DNA of 64,000 bases from Pleurotus djamor (Eukaryota > Basidiomycota > Agaricomycetes > Agaricales > Pleurotaceae), in contig JAPEVF010000037.1 in the NCBI GenBank assembly GCA_029747585.1, forward strand, positions 1 through 64,000, given 5' to 3'. Positions 37,844 to 50,447 of this stretch are shown one piece after another. The notes below the pieces were generated by a model, which had not been told where the DNA came from, made no database searches, and worked only from the letters and a program-made list of their open reading frames with translations. Numbering within the stretch: position 1 is the stretch's first letter; the number at the start of each line of letters is the position of its first letter. Position numbers and translations under genes: made by a program.

Positions 37844-39216
37844 ATGTCCTCTTTTCGGCGACTCCCTTCTTTTTCTTCCCCTTCATCATCCTATTCCTAT
37901 TCCAACACCGCGGCCAATCTGCCGACTTCCCTTTCTGGTGCTGACTACCCTCACGATCAGTCCTCCTCGCCAACGTCCCCAACAATGCGCAAGAGACAAC
38001 GCACGCTCGACGCCGCCAACCCTGCCGACCCTAGCCAACAACAGCTTCAACAACAATCTCAGCCCGTCACTGAAGACGCGTTTATCGCAGATAACGACGC
38101 CGTCGACAGCGGTGCAGAAGACGATGATGACGACCCAGACAAACCAAAGTCTGACAAGAAGGCAGGAAGGAGAAAGATTAAGATTGAATTCATCCAGGAT
38201 AAATCCAGACGTCATATCACGTTCTCGAAAAGGAAAGCTGGTGAGTATCGTATTCTTATGCTCTGCTCAACATCCAACGCTGACGACGACGTTGATGACT
38301 GCTAGGTATAATGAAAAAGGTGTGTTTTTTTTACGCGCGAATATCTCGAGATATATTCAAGTGGCTCACCTTGGGCCACTCTTTTAGGCATACGAACTCT
38401 CGACGTTGACAGGAACTCAAGTCCTTCTCCTTGTCGTTTCCGAAACAGGACTCGTCTATACGTTTACCACGGCCAAGCTGCAGCCGCTCGTCACCCAGCC
38501 AGAGGGGAAGAACCTTATCCAGGCCTGTTTAAACGCCCCCCAAGGTTCGCTGCCCTCGTCGATGCCTATTGGCCCCCCTCTAGGCAGGGCCCAACCCATG
38601 AACACCTCGAACTCATCCTCCAACAACCTCCCGGGTGGCCTCTCCATCAACTCCTCTCAGGGTGGCGCGCCCGTTAAGGAAGACGATGACCAAGACGAGG
38701 AAGAAGTTAGGGCTGGCCCGAAGCGCAGGCGTCGAGCCTCCACTACCTCCGCCGCAACCGGAGCTAACTCGAGCCCGCGTCCGGCTCAGACATNCCCCCC
38801 ACTCGCCGAACGCTTCCATCCCACCACCCCTCAATATCCCCGGCTCTCAACAAGCACCCCCACCGCAATCAGTCCAAGGTGGCACAGCTGGCGCTAACCA
38901 GTTGAACCTCACTGGCTCCCCAACCTCTCCGCAGCAGGCGCATTCCCAACTGCAAGGCACCAACTCCCCCAGTTCATTCAGTCCTGCTGCCACCTATGCA
39001 CAACCTGGTCAGCATCACACTGACCCTGGATCGGCGATGTACGGCAGCCCGCACATGATGGGCCAACCTGCGCACTCGTATTACACCGGCGGACCAGGAC
39101 AGGCTCCCGCTCAGCAACAGCTCGGGGGGATGCCACAGCAACAACAGCACGGTCATTGGGCACAGCCTGCGCAGCAGCAGCAACAAGTTCAGGGTGGACA
39201 CTATGGGCGGAGGTGA
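37844..39216 (+). CDS. mcm1: SRF/Mcm1-type MADS-box transcription factor
   Basis: Three exons (37844-38240, 38306-38319, 38388-39216) give 412 residues when the N at 38794 is dropped. An acidic Ser-rich leader (residues 1-105) precedes the MADS box: GRRKIKIEFIQDKSRRHITF, SKRKAGIMKKAYELSTLTGT, QVLLLVVSETGLVYTFTT. This is the SRF/Mcm1 type, not MEF2. The box is split by a 14-nt exon carrying GIMKK. A nuclear-localisation-like AGPKRRRRAS follows, and the tail is rich in Pro, Gly and Gln (QQQQHGHWAQPAQQQQQ), typical of activation regions. Mcm1 factors work with cofactors in mating, cell-cycle and developmental gene control. With the N kept, the Gln-rich tail would be lost. Confidence 0.92.
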
Positions 39217-41611
39217 AGGAACTCAACAGCTTTCGTCCATCGCCCGCCGAACACCCTGCAACGTATCGTGAAACATCAAAATCAGTGTTCGGCCCGCCCG
39301 TTCTCAATACACTCACTCGTTGCTGCTGTCCATCGCCCTTGTCTCTTTTATATAGTCGCCGTTCGGACTATCTCCTCCCCGTGTGTTTTTCTCGTTCAAC
39401 GCGTCTTGCCTGAATTGTATGCCTGTTCTTTATCTTTCTCTCTTCATACGATTGTCGCCATTCTTGCTACGTATTCTCCCCTCGTCTCGTGCGCTCCCTC
39501 GCGAAATAAAGAAGCTGTCTGTTGCCTGTCGTCTATGTAATATTCCCCGATGGTTCTCGAGTTCATTCAATACTCACTCTAGTCACCTTTCTAAACCTTT
39601 CTTACCTACCGTCCTTCTGCGTCTCCATCGTGTAAAACTGGGTTATTCAGTTGTGCTTTCTACCAATGATTATGTTGCTCCTTGAGTTGACGGTCCACAT
39701 GACTGAAAATACGGGTACTCACTATGCTTGGGTATCTACCATCCCCAGATGCGAGACGCGAGTTGAAAATATAAATGGGAATTCGATTACCCTCTTCGTT
39801 CACAAGGCTTCCACACGTTCAAGGGAATGGAGATGAAATTCACGATTATGCCTCGAGCATAGCCACCGACAATCGGGAAACTATCGACCCGATCAAATAG
39901 GAACAAGACTTATCCCAAAATCGCCAGGCGTTGCTGTGCCTACGACCTACCAAATGTGAACGTCGGCATCCAAACGTTTGTTTCTATCCCAGGTCCTCCA
40001 GGTGAGTTGGCCTTAAAACGTTAAAACGGTTAAGTTACCGTTTTCTAGATCGCGTTATGGACCGAATTTGAATTTTAGTCCCTTAATCAAGGATCAAGGA
40101 TCACGAAAAGAATTCCTCGTCCACCTCGGGGTTAAAAAGGGCGAGCTCTCCCTTTCCGTTACTTCTTATAGCTGCTTTTTCCTTTTCGCAACTAGGACCC
40201 ACCCTTGAGAGAATACGATTTACCCGAGCACCAACAATCCGGCGTCATACACCGCAAACAGTATGCGTTCTCTTCTCTTCCATTTTCTGCCTAGGACACG
40301 CGTACTGAATGGACACTTTTCATCATGGCGCTAGACATACACATGGAACGTCCCATCCCATTCACCTTTCAAGGCCATCTTTTCCATGAAATCATCTTAA
40401 ATCTCCGAGTCCCAGAATGGCAGAATGGCGTTTCTGGGACAATCATCGACATCTCTCGATCAGCGACGTCATAACTCACATCTAATGGTTTCCCTCCCTT
40501 TCCAGATCCCAACTATTAACGGGATGAATTATCCCTATCCAGCTACGCATCCCTATATATGGGCAGCCCTCGTGAGGGCTTCCTTAACCCCTTTACCCTT
40601 TATAAGCTCATTTCCTATGCAGCTCGAGATGGGAATTTTTAATGGTGATTATCCCCATCGTGGTCCTTTTACGATCGTACATCTCACCCGCCCGGTCGAA
40701 ACCTACCCACGAGAGAGACATTCACTGAAGCAACTGCGCTTCTTTTCTTTCCAAAAGGACCTAGAAAACAGACAAAGTTACTGTGTCAATAGTGCACGTC
40801 AGGGCTAAAACGAGGCTCACCTTGATCCTTACCATGAGGACTGTCTTTTCCTGGGAGCAATGACGAAATCGTGCGCATGTTGCCAAAGATCTTGAACATC
40901 GACTGATTGAGGCAGCCTGGGGTCGTTGGCACGTTTGAAGCCATACAGCGACCGAGTGAATTCACTCTGAGTGTGCATGAACCCGTCAAACTCACCACCA
41001 CGGCCGCATATATGGGCTAACCTCTCCCCCAGTCAACCAGGAAGAGGCTATATGCGTCGAAATCAATCAGTTTTGCGTTCTACCTACTACTGAAAAGGCT
41101 CGCCGGGCGTGGCGGGCGATTCAGAGAGGCTGTGGGGAGCAATTGAACTTTAGGAAACGAGCTGCACCTACTTGCACTCACCGACTATGGACCGTTGACG
41201 TAGACGAGCACCGGTGCCATTAGTTGGACGCTCATTTCGAGATGCATCTACGCGACTTAGGGAGGGAGTGAAGGTGATGGTTGTGGTTCAAGTTCAAAAA
41301 GCAAGTCGCGTTCAAACGCGCAAGGTCTAAGTACATGGGGTCACATGACGATAGGACAGATAGGAGCTAAGTACTTAAAGTAGCAAAGTCCTCCTGAGTC
41401 TGAGCGTCCCCAGCGTCCTGGGGCTCGTTACGGTGTCATGGACGGCCGAAGTGTGACTTTTTTGACCATCCTTGTCCGGCCACCTTAGCAGTAAACGATG
41501 ACGAACGCCTCGTGTTGCTGGCGGAGATAGGACGGGAAGACTCCCATCCATCTGGCGGCCGACGCAGAGCCCAGGCCAGCGTTCTTGGAGCATGACGCAA
41601 GACATTTACGA
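39217..41611. other. 2.4-kb stretch without a supported gene
   Basis: This stretch lies between the convergent MADS-box and methyltransferase genes. The first 450 bp are pyrimidine-rich and probably 3' UTR. Open frames such as 40425-40808 (+) and 40786-41001 (-) have no recognisable motifs or matching splice partners. No terminal repeats or transposase remnants were seen. It may contain a non-coding RNA or decayed sequence. Confidence 0.4.
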
Positions 41612-44600
41612 TCAAGGCTTCCACGCTACGAAGACACGAGTAACACGAGATAAACGGCTTTCGGGTGGTGGGATGAAATGGTCATGATCGTATGCATGTT
41701 GAGCTTCAGGTTCGTGCGTTGAGTTCTGATCAGAAACGCCCCGATGAGGTACTGGTCTGATGTCATGAAAGGTGCCGCTGTCCTTGAGACCCCCACGGCC
41801 ATCGTCGTAATGACTATAACGTCTCTTGTCGAACCGAGAAAGCTCCGAGCCTCCAGGACTGTTCATGCTCTGGGTCAGGCTACCACTGCGACGAAGGGCA
41901 GCACTAGCGTGGTCGACACTGGATTGACTAGGCCTCCGTACACCGGCGCCGGCACCAATCTTCGGAGCCATGGACTGCGCACCGGTGCTACGTGACATGA
42001 TAGACTCGCTGGTATTGCTGAATCGAGTATAGCTTGGCCGGATGGGATTCTGCTGTCTTTCCCATTGACACCATTTCTGCCATGCTGCATCGAAGATCTT
42101 GCGATCATATGTTGGTGCAGTAGGAAGGGAAGGCCAACCATATCTGTCTTCCATGATACTACCGAAGGCGATTTGCTCCCGCATGTCCGTGTTGAATCGA
42201 GCTAGAAGAGCATCGAAGTCCTCTCTAGTCAGATCAACTAGCGCCGATTCGGAGACATCAACGGATCCTCGCAGTGTAGACAAGAGTCTTGGTTTGGGAG
42301 CACGACTTTGATAGTCAAGAACCCATTCCCACATAGCCTCGGTGCAAGCCAGAACTTCGCTAACACGAAGAGCTAAGTGGAGGTTTAATGACTTCATATC
42401 CAGATTCAGCGTTTTATTCGGCAAACGTGATTGAATGGAAGACGACTGCTTTGCATCAGCTGGTGGTCTCCGACGCTGACCGGTGCTAGGAGAGCGTCGA
42501 TGGCTTCCACGAGTGGGAGATGGAAACGATGCTTTGGAAGATGGCGAGTATGCTGAATATTGGGATTCATCAAGCGAGATGTACTTGGATTCACCATTGA
42601 TCAAGGACCTTGTGGTGACTCGATCGGGATCGAGTTGTAGAGGTGTAGTAGTCGGCTGAGGTTGGCTGCCCAATGTAGCAGCCCTACGTCTCGTCGGAGC
42701 GCGGACTACCTGTGGAGAGGTATGGCGAGGTCGTAACGGCCGCCGGGAAGCAGCCTCATCATCAGAGCTAGCGTCAAATTCCGTCATCTTGGTAGATGAA
42801 GTGATTGATTTGACAGGTTTTCGACCTCGTTTTACTGGACGTGGTGGGAACGTCCACTGCAATGGTGGGTGTGTACGAACATCTAGAATAATTTCNGGNG
42901 TCACTTTAAGTAAATGATGTCATCATAGCGGCACACCTCGAAAGTATAATCCAAGAGAATTAGCTAGTAATGACAACGGTGATAAATTAATAAAACGCGC
43001 GGCATGCATTTCATTATAGATAAGTTCAAGAAGCCCATGATCGCGAGGGTTCGCGGGAGGTTTTGGGAGAGTTCTCAGAAGGAATGGGTGGAGTATAGAT
43101 TCACGATCAGGAGACTTCGGCATAGAAGTCGGTGAGATAGGAGGTAAATGTTTCTTGCTATGGTTTGACGGTGGGTGTGGATGGGAAGAAGAGCCCAACG
43201 ACGAAGTCGAGCCTATATTACGGAGAGATATCGCAGAATCAGCAAAGTCACCGGAGGGCGGTCGAGTGGGGAGATGGCGNGCNGAGGTGTTGGTGTGTAC
43301 GTGAAGTTGTGGTAGAGATGCCCGGCCTTGTGTAGGTGTTTCCTTAGGCGTCGAGACNTCGTCGCGAGGNGCGCCAAGAGAAGACGAGCTTTTGAGCTGT
43401 GCGTGCAGAGCGACAGANCTTGTTCGAGGCGTAGAATGCGCATTAGAGGAGCTAACACCGTCGTGNAGAACTGACGGAGATCCAGAACCCGTCTCTAGTG
43501 AAGAGCGGTCGTCTTCATAGACGACATCNNNGACGTCAGGTCCTTGCTCNGANGTCTGCCANGAGAGCAACGTNTTTGCCCNATATTCGCTCTCCTCGTC
43601 NTCNCTGTCCANGACGCCNTCATCAACGNGTTTTCCGGGNAAGAATAGATCCTCTTCCATCATCTAGNNNANTTGAGAAACNNGGACGGACCGNGANGGA
43701 GCTGTCAACNTACCTCGAATGCTGCNCCAGGTTTCATTACACGAGTGATTTCCTATNCAANGNGTGAGTANATCNCATCCCATATTTCNATGNNNTAGAG
43801 GCCNACCTCAAGGAAGAAGTCCCACTAAAGGAANANGTCAGCCTGTGNTGTNCTNTTNATCTGGACGAGGTGAATNTTACCTTNTCCTCNGGNACACCCC
43901 GAGCTATCCTTTTGACATGACTAGATAATGTTTTGAGACTTNTATGAAGNNANAGAGAGNANGGTAGTCATACACATAATCNAANTCTTCATTNGGAAAG
44001 GGNAGNCCCTCCAGGCTANGANACGAAGGANATCANACATTGGTCGANCTNTCNGTGGAANGCACGNACAAATTCCCTTGGACCCAAGTAATTCTCCCNG
44101 AAAGATCCACCGANCCTAATTGTTGAAGATTAGGATGGAGNGGNACGACATCCAAACCTTCGGGTATTCTTTACTTTGAGATGAACNAGCTAATTGTNTC
44201 GTCTGGGAAGACATACCNACAAATTGACATTCCTAAGTGGGCGANNNNNNNNNNNNNNNNNNNNNNNNNNNNNNNNNNNNNNNNNNNNNNNNNNNNNNNN
44301 NNNNNNNNNNNNNNNNNNNNNNNNNNNNNNNNNNNNNNNNNNNNNNNNNNNNNNNNNNNNNNNNNNNNNNNNNNNNNNNNNNNNNNNNNNNNNNNNNNNN
44401 NNNNNNNNNNNNNNNNNNNNNNNNNNNCATCACCATGGAGATGAGAAGGTTTGCTCGATGAAGAAGACTTACACTCGCACGGGCGGNGTATCAAATACAT
44501 GCCAAGTGACGCTTCCACACAGTTGCTGGCANAACACAGTTTCCCAAACATCACTGTTTTGAAGAGGACGCCACCATCAGTCAAACTGTGGACAGCAACG

Positions 44601-45878
44601 AATTTGCAAACATGNATGTGGGCCGACGNCTCGTGTGCANCNGGGTAAAGCCGAAGGATAAGGCGGAATANGNNGCATGGGGNACAGGGNAGCATGTGGA
44701 AAGGGACAAGAAANNTANNGNNNTNNNNGNANGACTCACAAATCCAGGACTTCCCGATCNTAGTTTCTGGGGTATGGTACTTCGCTCATGCTGTATGGAT
44801 GGTGCCTTCCGCGACCAGCAGCCCATGACGATCCGAAACCAGCATTTTGTGCACCTTTCACGACGAATTGGGCCTCCTTAGCATCTATGTTTCGCTTNAN
44901 TTCTTTGAGAATAGTGCGATCGGCCGTAGAAAACTGCGCGTCTCTAGTCTTGTTGGCAGACTGACTTGAGAGGTGTGTTTGCGACGAAGAAAGCTCAGAG
45001 AGGCTTTTGGCGGCGATAGTTGATGGTTGGGGCGCTGGAGAGGTGGGCGACGTTGATGGATAGGACGGCGAGGCTGAATGGGATTGCTTCATCGGGACAG
45101 CAGAGACTATGTGTGATCCTCTGGTATTGAGATGATTAGAATTCGCAGGGGGTGGGGGGAGGCGGGAAGGTCCAGCGACAGCATTTTCAGGAGGAGCGGA
45201 TGAAGAGGGACCTGGAACAGGCTGCGGTATTGTGTAGGAGCGGGTTTTGCTGCGCTTTGACTCATTTGCTTTGTTTCCTGAGCTCTTCCTTCGCCGTAGA
45301 ATGAAGTTGGCCAAAGAGCTATGAGATGCNCCTGCACCCGGGTGNGATGGCTGCGAACGCCCAACTACGCGACTGCCACCGGTTGNCTTGACGTAGTGGG
45401 GAACAGGAGATGTAGAACGCTGGTAATGAGGGTGAATCATGGTGCGACATTCAGNCGAGATGCAAGCACAATCCGTCGAATAAAGGGAAAAAGAGGTTGG
45501 TTACGCAACCGCCACCAACATTCATAGGAAATATAGATGAAGAGCTGAAATACCAGGGGCGANACTTACGGCAAGTTCTGGCCANGGCTTGAGCAAGACA
45601 TTTTCCTGGCTAGCATTCGGCGCAGGGAAGAACTCCCATGGAGTAACCTCCTCTCTCGTGCCTGTGGCCGTTGATGGACGTTTCTTCGAAGGTNTGTTTG
45701 TCGCAGGCTGCAAAGAAGGNCGTGCAGGGTTGCGGGCTGGACGCGGAGGAGCAGGAAGGCCTTCGATGATGGCCTTTGGCGTATCAGGCAGATCGTGGGG
45801 GTCTGGTAGCTCGAGCTCCTTGGTATTCGGGGATGAAAGGGACCTGGCAAGTTTTGGGCGCTGGTCGTGTGCATCCAT
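41612..45878 (-). CDS. SAM-dependent methyltransferase-domain protein, with gap
   Basis: It starts MDAHDQRPKLARSLSSPNTKE at 45878 and ends VTRVFVAWKP at 41612. The long disordered front (with GPSSSAPPENAVAGPSR) leads to HHPYSMSEVPYPRNXDREVLDL and VWETVFCQQLCGSVTWHVFD. The expected SAM motif I should lie in the 183-base gap at 44245-44427. After it come GLDVVPLHPNLQ, GRITWVQGN, EGLPFPNE, VKRIARGVPE and MMEEDLF, the order of class I methyltransferase motifs. A long C-terminal extension (43460-41612) has MKSLNLHLALRVSEVLACTEAMWEWVL and serine-rich parts. Target is unknown; similar large proteins occur across Agaricomycetes. Exon borders in 43660-44240 are blurred by N bases. Confidence 0.8.
44245..44427. 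other. Assembly gap (183 N)
   Basis: A run of N bases inside the methyltransferase gene that probably hides the glycine-rich SAM-binding motif and an intron border. The flanks carry further scattered N bases. Confidence 0.98.
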
Positions 45879-46459
45879 GGCAACGACGAGGCGGACGGGT
45901 CGATTGATGAGGACGGGGAGGGGATGGTGATGGTTCGGGTTGAAGGAGGGTATGGAGTCGGGATGTGGTAGAAATTAGAATGTAGCTGCTAAAGTGGATT
46001 CATGAGTTTTTTCCTTGGCCGATAAACCGTGACCGCATTGCTGAACAGGCCTCAGGGTGCAAACCCGTGAGACTCGCGACTCGGTGGCGCTTGTCCGNGT
46101 CCCAATCATCCTCCGTGCTTTTGCGTATTCTTGGAAGCCCTGGGACGTATCCAGAACATCGTTTACGTCTTGCCTTTCCTCGAAGACGAATGCTCAAATA
46201 CCCTCCGTGGACAACCACCGACCAGCTGACCCCGAACAGCTTGCCAGCAAATGAATNATNGGCGCTATTGACTAATATGTTGGAGCTGCANCCTTACGGG
46301 AAANAAACTATTACACNTAATTGTCTGCTAGTTTGTCNGACGTGCTCGGCGGTGCGAAGAATGAAGCACAAACCCAGAGCATCAAGCTCAAGGGTTGAAG
46401 TATGTTAGGAGCTCAGGAGAGGTTGAGAGGGGTACGCAATTCTATTCAGTTTTNAACGG
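45879..46459. promoter_or_regulatory. Intergenic: methyltransferase promoter and CDC37 3' end
   Basis: About 580 bp upstream of the methyltransferase start and downstream of the CDC37 stop, both genes on the minus strand. The open frame 45589-45930 on the plus strand is a shadow of the methyltransferase. No element was recognised. Confidence 0.4.
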
Positions 46460-48175
46460 CTATCTCCCAGTTTCATCGCGTATTCCACCCTCTGCAAAGC
46501 TCAGAATACCCGCCATGTCCAGTTGTGACACCACATTCTCAGCCTCAGCGACATCCATGGCCCCCAGAACCTTGTTGACCCCCTCCAACTTCCCTTCCTT
46601 CAACGCTGCCTGCAAATTCTCCGGGAACCCCGAGAATATCGTCCATCTAAAGTCCAAGGCTTTTCGGACTTCCTCCACGTCAAGATCCTCCGTCCCTGGC
46701 CCTTCGAGAACGAGGTCCTCGGGTGGAGGACCATCAGGGACGTTGAACGAGATGACAGTGTCTGGGTTTTCTGCGACAAGCTGGATNTGTTCTTTCCCTG
46801 TTGAATTCTCGGCTTCCTCCGCTTTGATGGCTTCGACGCGTGTCATGAGCTGTTGGTATGTCTGTTCGACATCATCCAGGAAGACCTTAGTGGCCCGCTT
46901 ATCATTAGCNATCATCCTATCCAGGCGTTAGTATCNCGCAGTNTCANGGANAGACCANACNTTACTTCTTNAAGAATACACCAACTCCNTCTCCNCCNAT
47001 CTTCTCACAGTATTGCAGNAGCAAGCTCTGGTGAACGCACTGCTTAGCGTACGTCGATTTCCCCGCTGTTTGNGCACGGAANGCCGCGACAAGGAGAGCA
47101 TCCGAAGCNCCGTCCACGACAACNTCGCGATGTTGTTTNATAAATTCGAACGACTGTTCCCATTTTTGCAAACCGATGNGGGAAAANGCCTCGAGAGATG
47201 GNGTGAGCTCTGGTAGATCCTCTTCAACTTCGTCNTCATCGTCTTCAGGATCAGCGGTCGAAGTTGAAGCCTGTGGGGTTGAGCTGGAGGAGGNCTTGGG
47301 GTTGAGAACCTCGAATTCCGTGGTAGTCACTTTCTTCTTAGGCTTTTCTGAGAGTGTCTTACCACCCGCGATGGGAGGGGGAGCCGGCTTGGGTGGGACG
47401 TACTNTTTAGNACNTTAAGACAAGGATCAAGTCAAGANGAAAGAATGGCAAACCTTGCTCTCAAACCCGTCATGGATATCGTCGCTAGTGATGTGTTTCG
47501 TCTGNTCCTGGATCTCCACTTCTAGGTCTTTCTTCAACTCCGCCGTCGTCTGCTTCAACTGTTCCAAGTGCGTCTTCAATTCCTCCCTCAGCNCCTTGGC
47601 CAGCTTCTCCTCCTTCTCGCTCGCAGTCAGCCCAGCNGCGGCTTCGCCAACCTTTGATTTCGCNGCCTTCCCAACTTGCAACAGCAAGCTGAGAAGCATA
47701 GCATCATAAGTCGGTTGGCCAGGCGCATTCGTGGGTGGTGCATCAGGAGAAGGATCATGTTCTAATCGTTCGGCGAGAGTATTGAAGTAGATCGACGGGG
47801 AGGGTTCTGCGGTAGGTAGCTTTTCATAGATGTCCTCGATGCGTGGTTGAAGGACGTCGTTACACGCGATCTCAGCTTGAAGTTTGGCGATCTTTGCTTT
47901 ACGCATTTCACGCTTCTCATGGATATCTCTCTGTTTCCATCTACACGGCATGTATGGTTTCGGTGAGATTGACTGCAAGAGACAAAGAGGAGACTTCTCA
48001 GNGNCCTGAGGACNTACTCACCGAACGAGAGAGCGATGATCAACATTGGGATGTCCTTCGATGTCTGAGTCGTCCGAGAGCTACTTCCAACGATGAGAAA
48101 CTGNAANGCAAAGAAAGGCANGTATNNGATGCANCTTGCCTCTAGACGATCCCACTTNGAATAATTCAAAGGCAT
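46460..48175 (-). CDS. cdc37: Hsp90 co-chaperone Cdc37
   Basis: The start MPLNYSKWDRLE (48140-48175) is followed after an intron by LSDDSDIEGHPNVDHRSLVR and, after the next, WKQRDIHEKREMRKAKIAKL. The acidic SDDSD contains the conserved CK2 phosphoserine region of Cdc37. The coiled coil and the Hsp90-binding middle region follow (TTTEFEVLNPK, GLQKWEQSFEF, TAGKSTYAKQCVHQSL), then the C-terminal domain ending AGILSFAEGGIRDETGR at 46460. Cdc37 loads kinases onto Hsp90. The first intron (48081-48139) starts with GC instead of GT. Many N bases affect 46900-48280 but the domain order is clear. Confidence 0.93.
48081..48139 (-). other. GC-AG intron in CDC37
   Basis: The donor reads GAG|GCAAGN and the acceptor GTAG|CTC. 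Joining these gives the conserved DRLELSDDSDIEGHP sequence in frame. GC donors with an otherwise strong consensus are a known minor class. One N lies in the donor at 48134. Confidence 0.75.
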
Positions 48176-48429
48176 TATGATAAATAATAATCAGAGATTC
48201 GTCGATGNNGTGAGTGGTNAGTNGTAGTCGNGAGGNANGTGACTTGATCGAGCGCCAAGAGCTGTANNCNATANCCCAACTCAGAANGTTCGAGAAAGTA
48301 CAAGTTTTTATTGCAGTGGCATCCAATTGAACGTGATAGGGATACATGAGATATATGATAGTGTTCGTGGTCGAGAAATATGAGCAGGAGTGAGCGATGC
48401 AGACAAAAGTTGCGACAAAATACACCTCT

Positions 48430-50090
48430 TCATGTATACACTTCTTCACTCTCAGCCTCCAATCCATATACCAATCCCANGGCAACTCTTGCTGCTGCNC
48501 GTCTTCGTTCTCCTTCATCGCTCATACTAGCGATCTCAGCTTTCATCCCTCTCAATGCATCCAAAACACGCGTTAGATCAAACTGACCAACGTCATACAA
48601 ATCAACAACCTGCATTGAGGCGGCAGATTGAGAATCAAGGGCATCCACGGCGAAAAGCGAGGAGCTCGCTGGATCGCTGGACACATCGGGGTCAAGGNCA
48701 ACGTGGGGAAGGGTTGGAATAGATTTATCGGAGCCGAAGATTCGAGCAGCCGTAACTGCAATTTCCTGTTGCGAGGGTAGTTCATCGTATTCATCGTCAG
48801 ATGGGTCACCCTGCTTAGGGTCGAGGTCGCCTGTATCTTCATCGTCCTGTGAGCTCAAGTTTGAAGCTGATCCTAGAGCACGATATAATGATGTACTGAA
48901 TGGCGAACGGAGAGCTTCGTCGTCGAAGGAGGTTTCTTTCCCAGCGGGCGAGCGCGCTTGGGGTGTAGAGTCGGAATCAGAGGGAGCTTTTGGGGCGGAT
49001 ACAAAGTCAGAGAAATCGTCGTCGAAGCCGAGGTGTGTGGTTGGTCCACTTCTGGGCGGTAGCAACCAAGGTGCAGAGGGATGTTCTAATGAGGTCGGAG
49101 ACGTGCATACAGTGTTGGGTTCAGACACGCTTTTCCATGGATCGTTCTTGATCAGCTCCCGGATGGAAACATCGTCTTCTAGCCACCTCACGAGATCCTC
49201 AGCTTCCTTGTGCAATTTGAGACTGTCAATTCTCATAGATGTGTTCCGTGAGAAGACGTTGAAACGCTGACGGGCAAGCTTGGGTTTTGACGGGGCCTTC
49301 GTCTTCATCGACGGCCACATGACAGTGCTCAATGAATCAAGCACCCTGGGGAGACCAGGGATATCTATGCGATAGGTATGAATTAATACTGGATCGAGGA
49401 AATGAAGGTCAGGATAAATCACCATGCTGCGAAAGAACGCCTTCATCTGTGTGCTCATCGTTCCCGTTCTGTCGATCCACGTCGACAAATTCAAACCCGT
49501 GAGATGAGAGAAATTCATCAATCTCACTATCCTCTTCGATGTCTTCAGGAGCGTCCTCTGTTGAGGGACTGGTGCGAGGCAGTCTGACTGCAAGGGCGAC
49601 ATCTGGATGGTTGGAGGATATATCATTTGCGATGCGAGTTATGTGGTCTCTATATGACTTAACCATCGATTAGGTCGCTGGCTTCATTAGCCCACTGACA
49701 CAAGTGGCATGAAAGTGGTACACACTTCTCCATGAGTCCAANCAAAAATAATAGCTGGTACACCGGCGGTGTGTGCGGGTGCCAGGCCCTTGACTTCCCG
49801 TGCATGAAAGAAGACATCCGCTTCGTAATATTTATTTATGAGTGTCCAGGGGATGGTTGTCGTCCTGCCGAATGCCTGATCCTCTGAGACAACTGAATCT
49901 GATGTCGATTCTGGCCGCGATGTCTCCTTCGATAAGTTTCGAATACCTTAAAGTCTAGAGTGAGAATGGTGATTACTTGTACGCCTGCGTACTCACGATC
50001 TACGAGACCGATAGCCTGCTCCAGCGACGATGCAATGGTAAGGATGCGACATGAGGCATCTGATGCAGAAGGGTTTCTTGAAGTCGCCAT
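48430..50090 (-). CDS. AAGAB/Irc6-like adaptin-binding protein
   Basis: It starts MATSRNPSASDASCRILTIASS at 50090; N-terminal exons contain IPWTLINKYYEADVFFHARE and GVPAIIFXWTHGE, which fit the degenerate Rab-like GTPase fold of the alpha/gamma-adaptin-binding family. The next part is DEFLSSHGFEFVDVDRQ, then a linker with LGFDDDFSDFVSAP, an acidic adaptin-binding-like motif. The C-terminal helix FDLTRVLDALRGMKAEIASM and ERRXAAARVAXGLVYGLE matches the family's dimerisation helices. In animals AAGAB assembles AP-1/AP-2; yeast Irc6 has a related role. The intron pattern in the first 300 bases is only partly resolved. Confidence 0.8.
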
Positions 50091-50447
50091 CCTGAGCTCT
50101 GAAGGGAAGGTAAGCAGCTTCGAGAGAGGTCGCCCAAGAGCAGGGATGAAGCAGGACTCAGGCAGGCGGACTTGGTGCAATGTGCGAGATGCATGCCATC
50201 CACGTGATGATCTCAAGGAATAGGAGCGATTCAGGAGTACCGAGATTAGATTCGGACTTTGGGAGCGTATGTCCGTGCCGCAAAGCTTGACCAATTGCGT
50301 TTTACTCAGCCATTGAGACGGGATCGATCGACTCCGTTGCCCTGAGTACTACTCAACTTGGACCACGATCGACACTGCGACCCACCCACCATAAAAGGCC
50401 GCCAATATGGTCGCAGACCCCTCTCATATCCATTCCGCATCACTACC
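50091..50447. promoter_or_regulatory. Divergent promoter: AAGAB-like / SDR
   Basis: About 357 bp between divergent start codons. No specific element was recognised. Confidence 0.4.

Noticed and set aside
37602..37985. 127-codon basic open frame on the minus strand
   Set aside because: It is the complement of the pyrimidine-rich leader and of the MADS-box N-terminus, which explains its Lys/Arg/Glu bias.
40425..40808. 127-codon open frame on the plus strand
   Set aside because: No recognisable domain, unusual composition and no splice partners; it lies in the gene-free stretch and is probably chance.
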